NCBI RefSeq assembly: GCF_016863655.1
Contig: NZ_BOPH01000135.1
Span: 1 to 33,834 of the forward strand
Direction of reading: 5' to 3'
Length of the DNA: 33,834 bases
Source of the DNA: Virgisporangium ochraceum
Lineage (GTDB): Bacteria; Actinomycetota; Actinomycetes; Mycobacteriales; Micromonosporaceae
Of this stretch, positions 15,380 to 23,068 are shown piece by piece (positions within the stretch are counted from its first letter, which is position 1; every line of letters starts with the position of its first letter). The notes beneath the pieces are model-generated. The model saw only the letters and a program-made list of their open reading frames with translations. It was not told where the DNA came from and ran no database searches. The position numbers and the translations under genes were made by a program.

Positions 15380-16662
15380 GACACCCCAGCCAGTGCGAAC
15401 CGTGCGTGTTGTTCGGACATCGCGTCGCGATAGACCGTGAGCAGTCCGCTCGCGGTCGCGTTCCAGGAGAACCGGGCCGCGTGCGCCGCGGCGCCGCGCG
15501 CAAGCTCGGCGCGGCGCGCCGGCGACCGCAGCAGATCACCGAGGACGCGCGCCCAGTCGGCCGGCGCGTGCCCGTCGATCAGCACCCCGGAGACGCCGTC
15601 GGCGACGGCCGTCACCAGCCCACCCACCGCCGCGGCCACCACCGGCGTGCCGCACGCCTGCGCCTCGAGCGCCACCAGCCCGAACGACTCGTTGTGGCTG
15701 GGCACACCGACGATGTCGGCGGCGCGGTAGACGTCGACGAGCTCGCCGGGCGGACGCGGCGGCAGGAACCGCACGCGGCCGGCCAGGCCCAGCGAGGCGG
15801 CCAGCTCCATCAGCTCGGTCGGCCGGGTCAGGCCGGTGCCGCTGGGGCCGCCGCAGATCGCGATCGTGAGCCGGTCGGCCACCGCCGGGTCGGTCGCCGC
15901 CAGCTCCGCGGCGGCCTTCAACAGGACGTGCGGAGCCTTCAACGGCTGGATCCGCCCGACGAACGCCACCACGTACCCGTCGTCCGGCAGACCGAGCCTT
16001 CTCCGGGCCGCGACGCGTTCGGTGCCGTCTGCCGGCGGGGTGAAGCGGTCGAGGTCGACGCCGGGCGCCACCACCGACACCCGGTCGGGCGCCGCGCCGT
16101 AGAGGTCGATCAGCTCCCGCGCCTCGGTGGGCGTGTTCGCGATCAACCGGTGTGCCTCGGCGACCACCTGCTCCTCGCCGATCACGCGGGCGTTCGGCTC
16201 CGGGGTGTCGCCGTCGGCCAGCATCAGGTTCTTGACCTTCGCCAGCGTGTGGGCCGTGTGCACGAGCGGCACCCCCCACCGGTCGGTCGCCAGCCAGCCG
16301 ACCTGGCCGGACAGCCAGTAGTGCGAGTGCACGAGGTCGTACCAGCCGGGCGGTTGGGCCGCCTCGGCCCGCAGCACGCCGGCGGTGAACGCGCACAGCT
16401 GCGCCGGCAACTCCTCCTTGCAGAGCCCCTCGTACGGTCCCGCTGTGATGTGCCGCACAGTGACGCCCGGAAGCATCTCCACGACCCGCGGAAGCTCGCT
16501 CGACGTCGCCCGCGTGAAGATCTCGACCTCGACGTTCGCCTCGGCGAGCCGCCTCGACACCTCGACGACGTAGACGTTCATTCCGCCCGCATCACCGGTT
16601 CCGGGCTGGTGGAGCGGCGAGGTGTGCACCGACAACGTCGCTACACGTCTGGGCAATCGCAC
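15376..16662 (-). CDS. mshA: D-inositol-3-phosphate glycosyltransferase (mycothiol biosynthesis)
   Basis: A 428-residue GT-B fold, GT4-family enzyme that transfers GlcNAc from UDP-GlcNAc to 1L-myo-inositol-1-phosphate, the first step of mycothiol synthesis. Diagnostic features are SVHTSPLHQPGTGDAGGMNVY (11-31, split over the acceptor loop), HSHYWLSG (112-119), FVGRIQPLKAP with Arg237 and Lys242, and the E-x7-E motif in NESFGLVALE (Glu325, Glu333). The GTG at 16662 is chosen because GGAG lies five bases upstream and the protein then begins as MshA proteins usually do; longer frames add an atypical N terminus. The stop overlaps the YbjN start. It is divergent from the SDR gene. Confidence 0.95.
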   Translation of the reverse strand: MRLPRRVATLSVHTSPLHQPGTGDAGGMNVYVVEVSRRLAEANVEVEIFTRATSSELPRVVEMLPGVTVRHITAGPYEGLCKEELPAQLCAFTAGVLRAEAAQPPGWYDLVHSHYWLSGQVGWLATDRWGVPLVHTAHTLAKVKNLMLADGDTPEPNARVIGEEQVVAEAHRLIANTPTEARELIDLYGAAPDRVSVVAPGVDLDRFTPPADGTERVAARRRLGLPDDGYVVAFVGRIQPLKAPHVLLKAAAELAATDPAVADRLTIAICGGPSGTGLTRPTELMELAASLGLAGRVRFLPPRPPGELVDVYRAADIVGVPSHNESFGLVALEAQACGTPVVAAAVGGLVTAVADGVSGVLIDGHAPADWARVLGDLLRSPARRAELARGAAAHAARFSWNATASGLLTVYRDAMSEQHARFALAGVS

Positions 16663-16790
16663 GGCCGCTCCATTCGTTCGGGATACCAACCAGACATGTT
16701 CCCTCACCTGGGACCGGTAACCGAAATGCGCCCCTACTTGATGCGCCAGCCTCCGCGGGCGCGGGGCCTGGGGCCTGGCAGGATTCATGC

Positions 16791-17543
16791 ATGACTCCAG
16801 GTGTGGCGGTTGTGACGGGCGCATCGAGCGGGATCGGCGCGGCGACCGCGCGACGGCTGGCCACCGAAGGTTTCACGGTCGTGGCGGCGGCCCGGCGGCT
16901 CGACCGGCTGCAGGCGTTGGCGACCGAGACCGGCGCGACGCCCGTGCAGTGCGATGTGACGTCCGACACCGACGTGGCGGCACTGGTCGACGTCGTGAGC
17001 GGGCTCGGTGCGCCGCTGACCGTGCTGGTCAACAACGCCGGTGGCGCGTTCGGCGCCGACCCGGTCGAAGACGCCGACCTCGAACAGTGGCGGGCCATGT
17101 ACGAGATCAACGTGGTCGGCACGGTGCGGGTCACGCGGGCGCTGCTGCCGCTGCTGGAGGCCTCGGGCGCCGGAACGATCGTGATGCTCGGATCGACCGC
17201 GGGCTTCGTCACGTACGAGGGCGGCGGGGGGTACACGGCCGCCAAGCACGCCGAGAAGGCCGTCGCCGACACGCTGCGCCTGGAGCTGAGCGGGCGGCCC
17301 ATCCGGGTGATCGACGTCTCCCCCGGCATGGTCCGCACCGACGAGTTCGCCATGAAGCGCTTCGGCGGTGACGCCGACAAGGCCGCGGCCGTCTACGAGG
17401 GCGTGGCCGAACCGCTGGTCGCCGAGGACATCGCCGACGTCGTGTCGTTCGCGGTGACCCGGCCCCACCACGTGAACATCGACCGACTGGTGATCCGGCC
17501 ACTGGCGCAGGCCGCGCAGCACAAAGTCCACCGGGTGAAGTGA
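16791..17543 (+). CDS. Short-chain dehydrogenase/reductase (classical SDR)
   Basis: A 250-residue classical SDR: cofactor site TGASSGIG (9-16), NNAGG (81-85), and catalytic Ser135, Tyr148 and Lys152 (YTAAK). An AARR segment after the second strand suggests NADP(H). The substrate is unknown. Position next to mshA matches Rv0484c. The ATG at 16791 has a weak AGGA at the edge of useful spacing, and CAGGAT six bases upstream is one mismatch from TANNNT, so either mode of initiation is possible. It is followed by a methyltransferase gene overlapping as GTGA. Confidence 0.92.
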   Translation: MTPGVAVVTGASSGIGAATARRLATEGFTVVAAARRLDRLQALATETGATPVQCDVTSDTDVAALVDVVSGLGAPLTVLVNNAGGAFGADPVEDADLEQWRAMYEINVVGTVRVTRALLPLLEASGAGTIVMLGSTAGFVTYEGGGGYTAAKHAEKAVADTLRLELSGRPIRVIDVSPGMVRTDEFAMKRFGGDADKAAAVYEGVAEPLVAEDIADVVSFAVTRPHHVNIDRLVIRPLAQAAQHKVHRVK

Positions 17544-18307
17544 CCCGGCCGGTCGGGCGGCCGACCCGGGGCACCACCGCACCCAACCGGCTGCGGCGGG
17601 TCGACCGGTTCATCGTCGCGCGGTTCGGGTCGCTGCTGCGCGCCGCGCCCGACCCGCTGGTGGTCGACCTCGGGTACGGCGGGCATCCGGTCACCACCGT
17701 GGAGTTGTACCGGCGGCTTCGGGTGGTGCGGCCGGACGTGCGCGTGGTGGGCGTGGAGATCGACGGCGCACGTGTCGCCGCGGCCGCTGACGCGGCCGCG
17801 CCGCCGGGACTGACATTCGCCCGCGGCGGCTTCGAACTCGCCGGGCTGCGGCCGGTGCTGGTGCGGGCGATGAACGTGCTGCGCCAGTACGACGAGTCCG
17901 ATGTGGACAGTGCGTGGTCGGCGATGGTGGGCCCGCTCGCACCGGACGGCGTCGTGGTTGAGGGGACGTGCGACGAGCCGGGCCGTCTCGCGTCCTGGAC
18001 CTGCGTGACCACCAACGGCCCGCAGACCCTGACGCTGGCCGCCCGACTGTCCACATTGGAGAGTCCGGCCGAGTTCGCCGAACGCCTGCCGAAAGCCCTG
18101 ATCCACCACAACGTTCCCGGGCATCCGGTGCACGCGTTGCTGCGGGCGCTCGACGCCGCCTGGGCGGCGGCCGCCCCCTACGCGACGTTCGGCTCCCGCC
18201 AACGCTGGTTGCGGACCGTGATCGCCGTGAAGGACGCCGGCTGGCCGGTGCTCGACACCCGGGCGAGGTGGCGCCAGGGCGAGCTGACAGTGCCCTGGCC
18301 AGCGTGA
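17540..18307 (+). CDS. Class I SAM-dependent methyltransferase-like protein
   Basis: A 255-residue protein with a Rossmann-type motif I, LVVDLGYGGHPVTTVEL (40-56), and an acidic end of strand 2 (VVGVEIDGARV), as in class I methyltransferases. A basic N-terminal tail precedes it. The acceptor is not predictable. Motif IV is not of the NPPY or DPPF type, so it is unlikely to be a DNA or N-methyltransferase of that class. Its GTG overlaps the SDR stop (GTGA), so the two form one unit. Confidence 0.8.
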   Translation: MTRPVGRPTRGTTAPNRLRRVDRFIVARFGSLLRAAPDPLVVDLGYGGHPVTTVELYRRLRVVRPDVRVVGVEIDGARVAAAADAAAPPGLTFARGGFELAGLRPVLVRAMNVLRQYDESDVDSAWSAMVGPLAPDGVVVEGTCDEPGRLASWTCVTTNGPQTLTLAARLSTLESPAEFAERLPKALIHHNVPGHPVHALLRALDAAWAAAAPYATFGSRQRWLRTVIAVKDAGWPVLDTRARWRQGELTVPWPA

Positions 18308-18312
18308 CGTTT

Positions 18313-18329
18313 CCACCCGGGACGGGTGG
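18313..18329 (+). terminator. Small hairpin after the methyltransferase gene
   Basis: CCACCC, five bases, GGGTGG form a perfect 6-base stem directly after the stop codon. There is no T tract, so it is only a possible terminator. Confidence 0.3.
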
Positions 18330-18369
18330 GGCAGCAAGATCCCCGGCGGGTATCGGCGCCCCGATCCTC

Positions 18370-18375
18370 TACTCT
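18370..18375 (+). promoter_or_regulatory. Candidate -10 for the MDMPI-type gene
   Basis: TACTCT fits TANNNT and would give a leader of about 55 bases carrying the strong GGGGGAGG ribosome-binding site before the ATG at 18435. No good -35 is seen. Confidence 0.4.
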
Positions 18376-18434
18376 GGGTTCCCACGGCGCGCAACCATGG
18401 GTGAGACGGGTCGGCGCGGCAGGGGGAGGTTGCT

Positions 18435-19190
18435 ATGAGCAAGCCACACGGCAACAAGGAGTTCTGGCTCGCTGCCCTGCGCGCCGAGGGCGCCGCGCTG
18501 CACACCGCGATCGAGACCGGCAACCTCGACGCCGACGTACCCACCTGCCCCGGCTGGACGCTTCGGCACCTCGCGTTCCACGTGGGTGCCGTCTACCAGC
18601 GGGTCTACCAGCACATCGGGCGGGGCGAGGTCAGCCGGCCGGAGCAGGCGCAGATCGAGGCCGAGGAAGGCCACCCGCTCAACTACTTCGACCGGCACTA
18701 CGCCGAACTGGTGCGCGTCCTCGACCAGGTCGACCCCGATCTCCCCGCCTGGAACCCGGCGCCGCAGGCCAAGAAGGCCTCGTACTGGCACCGGCGGCTG
18801 GCCGTCGAGACCGCGATCCACCGCTGGGACGCGCAGGTGAGCGCCGGTCCGGCCGAGCCGGTCGAGGCCAAGCTCGCCGTCGACGGCATCACCGAGGTGA
18901 TCGACAGCCTGCTGCCGAGCGGCAAGCGCCGGGGCCCGACCGAGGGCGTGCGCGGGATCGTCGCGCTGCACGCGGTCGACGTGGGCCAGGACTGGTACGT
19001 CCGCCTGCGGGGCGAGGGCATCGCCCTACTGGACACCGACACCCTCCTGGACGACGACCACCCCCACGAGCGGGCCCAGGCCACGGGCTCGGCCAGCGAC
19101 GTGCTGCTTGCCCTCTACGGCCGGGTGCCCTACGACGTCCTCGAAGTGGCCGGCGACCCCCGCCTCCTACAGGCCCTCCGCACCGGCTGA
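18435..19190 (+). CDS. Maleylpyruvate isomerase family protein (mycothiol-dependent type, DinB-like fold)
   Basis: A 251-residue protein with the N-terminal DinB-like four-helix bundle and C-terminal SCP2-like domain of mycothiol-dependent maleylpyruvate isomerase. The metal site is intact: His49 in LRHLAFHVG, Glu125 and His129 in AVETAIHRWD. The signature CPGWTLRHL (38-46) is typical. The family binds a divalent metal and mycothiol thiolate for isomerase, S-transferase or detoxification chemistry; the actual reaction here is unknown. The start is fixed by GGGGGAGG upstream. It lies 1.8 kb from mshA, which makes the first mycothiol precursor. Confidence 0.9.
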   Translation: MSKPHGNKEFWLAALRAEGAALHTAIETGNLDADVPTCPGWTLRHLAFHVGAVYQRVYQHIGRGEVSRPEQAQIEAEEGHPLNYFDRHYAELVRVLDQVDPDLPAWNPAPQAKKASYWHRRLAVETAIHRWDAQVSAGPAEPVEAKLAVDGITEVIDSLLPSGKRRGPTEGVRGIVALHAVDVGQDWYVRLRGEGIALLDTDTLLDDDHPHERAQATGSASDVLLALYGRVPYDVLEVAGDPRLLQALRTG

Positions 19191-19217
19191 GCCGACGGCC
19201 GCACCTCCCGGGCGCGG

Positions 19218-19952
19218 TCAGGCGAGCTTCAGCCGGACCCGGCGGTTCGCCTTGCCCTTGCTCTCGACCTTGACGATCTGCACCTTGCCCACCTGCGACG
19301 TCGACGCGACGTGCGTGCCGCCGTCGGCCTGGACGTCGAGGCCCACGATGTCGACGATGCGGATCTCCTGCTCGTCGGCCGGGATCAGGTTCGACTGGGT
19401 GCGGATGATGTCGGGCAGCGCCAGTGCCTCGTCGCGTTCGAGGACCCGGACGTCCACCCGGCGGTCGGCGACCACCTCGGCGTTGATCAGGTCCTCCAGG
19501 CGCGTCTTGAAGTCCGACGGCACCTCGGGCAGGTTGAAGTCCATCCGGGCGGTACCCGGCTCCATGTTGCCGCCGGTCACGAGGGCGCCGAAGTCACGGA
19601 AGACCACACCGCACATCACGTGCAGGCCGGAGTGGGTGCGCATCAGCAGCGTGCGGCGCTCGTCCTCCACCGCGCCGGTGACCTCCGTGCCGACCGGCGG
19701 CAGCGGGTCACCCTCGGCCGGCAGCAGGTACAGGTCGTCGCCCTTGCGGGTACCGACGATGCGCGTCTGCACCCCCTGCCACAGCAGCACACCGTGGTCC
19801 GGCGGCTGGCCGCCACCACCCGGGTAGAACGCCGACCGGTCGAGCACGATGCCGGTCTCCGGATCGGAGGCGAGAACGGTGCAGGAGAACTCGCGCAGCG
19901 TCGGGTCGAGCAGGTCCAGACGATGGGTACGGCCGTGATGTGTGACGCCCAT
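19218..19952 (-). CDS. Alanyl-tRNA editing protein (AlaX-type), with Asp in place of the usual Cys ligand
   Basis: A 244-residue AlaX-M/L-like protein: an N-terminal AlaRS-like barrel (RSAFYPGGGGQPPD, 39-52) and the zinc-dependent SAD editing domain. The HxxxH pair is present (His107 and His111 in THSGLH). The second motif, usually CGGTH, reads ADGGTHV, so the Cys ligand is Asp210, with His214 kept. It should remove Ser or Gly from mischarged tRNA-Ala; the changed ligand could alter metal binding. The ATG lies four bases after the hydrolase stop, so it is part of the DUF2516-hydrolase operon. Confidence 0.9.
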   Translation of the reverse strand: MGVTHHGRTHRLDLLDPTLREFSCTVLASDPETGIVLDRSAFYPGGGGQPPDHGVLLWQGVQTRIVGTRKGDDLYLLPAEGDPLPPVGTEVTGAVEDERRTLLMRTHSGLHVMCGVVFRDFGALVTGGNMEPGTARMDFNLPEVPSDFKTRLEDLINAEVVADRRVDVRVLERDEALALPDIIRTQSNLIPADEQEIRIVDIVGLDVQADGGTHVASTSQVGKVQIVKVESKGKANRRVRLKLA

Positions 19953-19956
19953 GGGG

Positions 19957-20856
19957 TCACCCTACGTTGAGGAAGTCCGCGATCCGCGAACGGACGTCGG
20001 CGCGCTCGTTCCACATCACGTGCGGCTTGTCGTACAGGTGGAGGGTGGCCTTCGGCAACGCGGCCGCGATCTCCGAGGCGACCTCGGCCGGGTGCACCTC
20101 GTCGCCGTGGCAGCCGATCACCAGGGCCTCGGCCGTCACCGCGCTCAACGCACCGACCGCCGACGACGACGGCAGCGGCGCCTCCTCCGCGAGCGACGCG
20201 AGCTCGGGCGCCAACCCGAAGTGCACGATCTGCTCGACCCGCTGCCGCAGGTACGCCCAGCCGGTCGGGGTGGCCCGGATCTGGCCCGGCACCTCCAGCG
20301 AGATCACCTCGGCCAGCCCGCCCGGGTCCTGGTCCTCCGCGGCGGCGAGCAGCGCCTCGAACCGCTCGCCCGCGTCGGGCGACGGGGCGACCAGCGCGGC
20401 CGGCAGGAAGATCACCAGCCGCTCGAACCGGGTCGGGTTGTCGGCGAGGAGCCGCACGAGCGCACCCGCGCCCAGCGAGACGCCGAGCGCCCGGGTCGCG
20501 CCGGTCAGGTCGGCGACAGCGCGCAGGTCGCGGGAGAGGTCCAGGTACGTCCACGGACCGGGCGGCGCACTGGACCGGCCGTGCCCCCGGAAGTGCATGA
20601 ACACCTTCCGCCCGCGCACACCGCTGCCCAGCGGACGGGTCTCCCCGATGCCCTGGCTGAGGCCGTGCGCGAACACCGTGACGGGCTGCGGCGGCGTACC
20701 GGTGGCGAAGATCTCCAGCTCGACGCCGTGCGGCGTGCCGACCAGCGTCGTGGGCGGCAACGGCAGCGTCGGGCGGCCACCGCGCGGACCTCGATTGTTC
20801 GACGGCTGATCGGGCCGCCCGTCGGGCGGCGGTGGCCAACGGAAGTCGGACGTCAC
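19957..20856 (-). CDS. Alpha/beta hydrolase
   Basis: A 299-residue protein with a Pro-rich N-terminal tail of about 38 residues and an alpha/beta hydrolase core: oxyanion HG at 64-65, nucleophile Ser127 in GVSLGAG, acid candidate Asp252 in GCHGDEVHP, and His279 in KPHVMW. It looks catalytically complete, but the substrate cannot be predicted. The GTG start overlaps the DUF2516 stop (GTGA) and the gene ends four bases before AlaX, so all three are translated from one message. Confidence 0.9.
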   Translation of the reverse strand: MTSDFRWPPPPDGRPDQPSNNRGPRGGRPTLPLPPTTLVGTPHGVELEIFATGTPPQPVTVFAHGLSQGIGETRPLGSGVRGRKVFMHFRGHGRSSAPPGPWTYLDLSRDLRAVADLTGATRALGVSLGAGALVRLLADNPTRFERLVIFLPAALVAPSPDAGERFEALLAAAEDQDPGGLAEVISLEVPGQIRATPTGWAYLRQRVEQIVHFGLAPELASLAEEAPLPSSSAVGALSAVTAEALVIGCHGDEVHPAEVASEIAAALPKATLHLYDKPHVMWNERADVRSRIADFLNVG

Positions 20857-21167
20857 CAGGAGGACGGCCCCTCGGCCGCGTCACGGAGCGCCGGACGCAC
20901 GTCGAGCAGGTACACGGCGGCGATGGTGATGGCGATGAACCCCAGCAGCCCGAGCGCCACCTGCGACAATGCCGTGACGAACAGCGCGCCACCGGTCATG
21001 GCCAGCCACAGCCCCTTGGACAGGGTGCCGATGGCGCCGAACGAGTCGGACTTCTGGGTGAGGCAGTTGATGAAAGCGAACGCCTCGATGATGAGCGCCA
21101 CCACCAGCAGTGCGTTGTCGATCGAGGAACGAACTTCCTCGAAGAAGAGCGGCGCGGCATCAACCAT
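20853..21167 (-). CDS. DUF2516 family membrane protein
   Basis: A 104-residue integral membrane protein with hydrophobic segments at about 18-37, 52-70 and 71-90, short polar ends and no catalytic motif. It matches the actinobacterial DUF2516 family, which includes Rv0476 next to hbhA. The function is unknown. The ATG at 21167 is chosen because TAAGCT lies 7 bases upstream; a longer frame would run through the terminator hairpin of the HbhA-like gene. It is the first gene of the DUF2516-hydrolase-AlaX operon. Confidence 0.88.
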   Translation of the reverse strand: MVDAAPLFFEEVRSSIDNALLVVALIIEAFAFINCLTQKSDSFGAIGTLSKGLWLAMTGGALFVTALSQVALGLLGFIAITIAAVYLLDVRPALRDAAEGPSSW

Positions 21168-21174
21168 GCCTTGA

Positions 21175-21180
21175 AGCTTA
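21175..21180 (-). promoter_or_regulatory. -10 element, probable leaderless promoter of the DUF2516 operon
   Basis: The minus strand reads TAAGCT, TCAAGGC, ATG. It directly follows the terminator hairpin of the upstream gene, so it separates the two units cleanly. Confidence 0.6.
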
Positions 21181-21181
21181 G

Positions 21182-21226
21182 GCACCCGTCCCCCCGGTTT
21201 GCCCAACAGGCCGGGGGAACGGGTGC
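21182..21226 (-). terminator. Long hairpin after the HbhA-like gene
   Basis: Arms 21182-21197 and 21211-21226 are inverted copies matching at 15 of 16 positions (GCACCCGT start), with a 13-base loop. It is preceded by a small CAGGT/ACCTG hairpin (21228-21240) just past the stop codon. There is no T tract, as is common in high-GC actinomycetes. Confidence 0.7.
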
Positions 21227-21240
21227 TCAGGTGTTACCTG

Positions 21241-21717
21241 TTACTGCTTAACAGCCGTAGGACGGGCCTTCTTGACCGCCTTGGCCGGGCTCTTGCCGGT
21301 GCCCGGGCCGCCAGCGGCGGTGGCACCCGTGGTGGTGGCCGGAGCAGGCTCGCCCTCGGAAGCGGTGATCTCCGGCACGATGTCGCCGGCCGGCTCGAGC
21401 TCCTTGTAGGGGCCGCCGACGACCTTCTCGCCCCGGGCGACCAGGTCGTTGTAGACCGCGACGGCCTGCACGCGCAGCACCTCGGCGTTGCGGACGGCGG
21501 CGTCGCGCAGCTTCTCGACGTCGACGCGCTTGGCCGGCTCGGCCACGGCGCTGGTGACGGCGTCGGTGACGACCGGACGCAGGGCGGCAACGCGACCACC
21601 GAGCTCCACCGCCTTCGCCGGCAGCAGGCGCAGCTGCTGGTAGGCCAGGTCACCGGCACCGGCGGCCGCGTAGAGCGGGTTCGGGTAGCGACGGGTGTTA
21701 GCTGACTGGGTCGACAT
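21241..21717 (-). CDS. Heparin-binding hemagglutinin-like (HbhA-like) protein
   Basis: A 158-residue protein matching the mycobacterial Rv0475 (HbhA) position and layout: an N-terminal NPLYAAAGAGDLAYQQLR segment, a helical Ala-rich middle (about 30-105), and a C-terminal Ala/Pro/Lys-rich tail (KSPAKAVKKARPTAVKQ). Mycobacterial HbhA is a surface adhesin of about 199 residues with a longer lysine tail; this shorter version in a probable soil organism may have a cytoplasmic or envelope role instead. GGAGGAAAG precedes the ATG, lying within the 3' end of the XRE gene, which overlaps by 20 bases. Confidence 0.8.
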   Translation of the reverse strand: MSTQSANTRRYPNPLYAAAGAGDLAYQQLRLLPAKAVELGGRVAALRPVVTDAVTSAVAEPAKRVDVEKLRDAAVRNAEVLRVQAVAVYNDLVARGEKVVGGPYKELEPAGDIVPEITASEGEPAPATTTGATAAGGPGTGKSPAKAVKKARPTAVKQ

Positions 21718-22090
21718 CTGTGCTTTCCTCCTCTTTCAACCGGGAGTTCTCCCGGCGGAATGTTTCGTAGATCTGGGTCAACGACTGCTTCTGCGCCACG
21801 GTGAGCTCGGGATCGGTCGCGATCGCGGCGAGCACGCCCGGGTTGTCCTTCGCGTCGAGCAGCCCGGCCTTCAGGTACATGGCGGGCGTGGAGACCCGCA
21901 GCGCGTGGGCGAGCTGGGCGAGCACCTCGGCGCTCGGCTTGCGCAGCCCACGTTCGATCTGGCTGAGATACGGATTGGAGACACCGGCCTGCTCGGCCAG
22001 CTGCCGCAACGAGATCCGCGCGTTGCGGCGCAGGTCGCGAATGAACCCGCCGATATCACGCGGAGTCTCTTCGGGTTCCTTGTCGCTCAC
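21698..22090 (-). CDS. XRE family transcriptional regulator
   Basis: A 130-residue regulator with a Cro/C1-type HTH at about 14-68 (ISLRQLAEQAGVSNPYLSQIERGLRKPSAEVL) and a C-terminal helical part rich in charged residues. It matches Rv0474 beside hbhA. The GTG at 22090 follows TAGCGT by 7 bases, with no Shine-Dalgarno; this start gives MSDKEPEE. Three GCTAGCT motifs overlap and surround its promoter, suggesting autoregulation. It overlaps the HbhA-like gene by 20 bases, so the two are co-expressed. Confidence 0.9.
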   Translation of the reverse strand: MSDKEPEETPRDIGGFIRDLRRNARISLRQLAEQAGVSNPYLSQIERGLRKPSAEVLAQLAHALRVSTPAMYLKAGLLDAKDNPGVLAAIATDPELTVAQKQSLTQIYETFRRENSRLKEEESTDVDPVS

Positions 22091-22097
22091 GTGACCG

Positions 22098-22103
22098 ACG
22101 CTA
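22098..22103 (-). promoter_or_regulatory. -10 element, probable leaderless promoter of the XRE-hbhA unit
   Basis: The minus strand reads TAGCGT, CGGTCAC, GTG. The hexamer overlaps the first GCTAGCT motif, so a bound protein would block it. Confidence 0.6.
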
Positions 22104-22144
22104 GCTCGGGGTGCTAGCTCCTGCAAGCAAACCGCTAGCTAGCG
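22100..22144. promoter_or_regulatory. Cluster of three GCTAGCT motifs (candidate operator)
   Basis: GCTAGCT occurs at 22100-22106, 22113-22119 and 22134-22140. The last lies in a perfect 12-base palindrome, CGCTAGCTAGCG (22133-22144). CTAG is rare in high-GC genomes, so three copies in 45 bases upstream of a regulator are notable. They are candidate binding sites for the XRE protein. Confidence 0.6.
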
Positions 22145-22153
22145 TTAAAGAAG

Positions 22154-23068
22154 TCACAGGACATGCCGGACAAATCCCACCGTATCGCCGCCGCCCAGGA
22201 CCGGCTCGGCCGGCGTCGGCGTGTCGAGGCCGAGTTTCGTGAGAGCCCACGAGAGGACCGGCATCAGCGCGCGTTTGGACCCGTCGTCGATCTTCATCGC
22301 GACCGCGCCGACCCCCGGAACCGCGACCGCCTGAACCCCCTCGGCGCCGCCCTTGGCGAGCAGCCCCGGTACGGCCCGCATGAGCACCGTGTCGTGCGCC
22401 TGCGGCCCGGTGCCCGACACGTACCCGGGGTGCGCCCGCATCGCGTCGGCGACCTCCGACCCCCCGGTCACCAGGCGCAGGTAGGAGCCGGCCAGCGCCT
22501 GCAGCGACACCGCCAGCACCGGCGCACCGCAGCCGTCGACACCCACCCCGCCGACCCGCTCGCCCGCCAGTTCCTCGACCGTCGCCCGGATCGCCACCTG
22601 CAGCGGGTGCGCCGCCTCCCAGTAGCCGTCGACCGGCCACCCGGCGGCGAGACACGTGAGCAGCATCCCGGCGTGCTTGCCGGAACAGTTGTTGCTGGCG
22701 CGGCTGAACTCGCCACACGGGTCGCTCAACGGCACCGTCGCCGGGCACCGCAGCGCCGACTCGGGCAGCCCGGCACGGTGCAGCATCGCGCGGGTCCCGG
22801 TCACATGGAAGTCCTCACCACGGTGACTGGCCGCGACCAGCGCGAGCTCGGCGGCATCGGCCGGCGCGAAGCCGGCCCGCAGCATCCCGGCGGCCTGCAG
22901 CGGCTTGTTCGACGAGCGCGGGAACACCGGCGCCGCGATGTCGCCGACCGCCGCGACCACCGTGCCCGCCGCGTCGAGCACCGCGACCGACCCGTGGTGC
23001 CGGCTCTCGACGAACCCCGACCTGACGACCTCGGCGACCGGCTCGCCGCCCCGGTAACTATCCGACAC
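22154..23068 (-). CDS. Asparaginase (plant/Rhizobium etli-type, PF06089)
   Basis: A 304-residue protein of the R. etli AnsA-like asparaginase family, which hydrolyses L-asparagine to aspartate and ammonia and is unrelated to E. coli AnsA/B. Family blocks are SSNKPLQAAGM with the Ser-x-x-Lys pair, CSGKHAGML with the second Ser-x-Lys, VDGCGAPV and the GVGAVAMKIDDG region. No signal peptide, so cytoplasmic. The GTG at 23068 overlaps the BKACE stop by 11 bases and has no Shine-Dalgarno, consistent with coupling; a longer frame is possible but starts inside the upstream gene. Confidence 0.9.
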   Translation of the reverse strand: MSDSYRGGEPVAEVVRSGFVESRHHGSVAVLDAAGTVVAAVGDIAAPVFPRSSNKPLQAAGMLRAGFAPADAAELALVAASHRGEDFHVTGTRAMLHRAGLPESALRCPATVPLSDPCGEFSRASNNCSGKHAGMLLTCLAAGWPVDGYWEAAHPLQVAIRATVEELAGERVGGVGVDGCGAPVLAVSLQALAGSYLRLVTGGSEVADAMRAHPGYVSGTGPQAHDTVLMRAVPGLLAKGGAEGVQAVAVPGVGAVAMKIDDGSKRALMPVLSWALTKLGLDTPTPAEPVLGGGDTVGFVRHVL

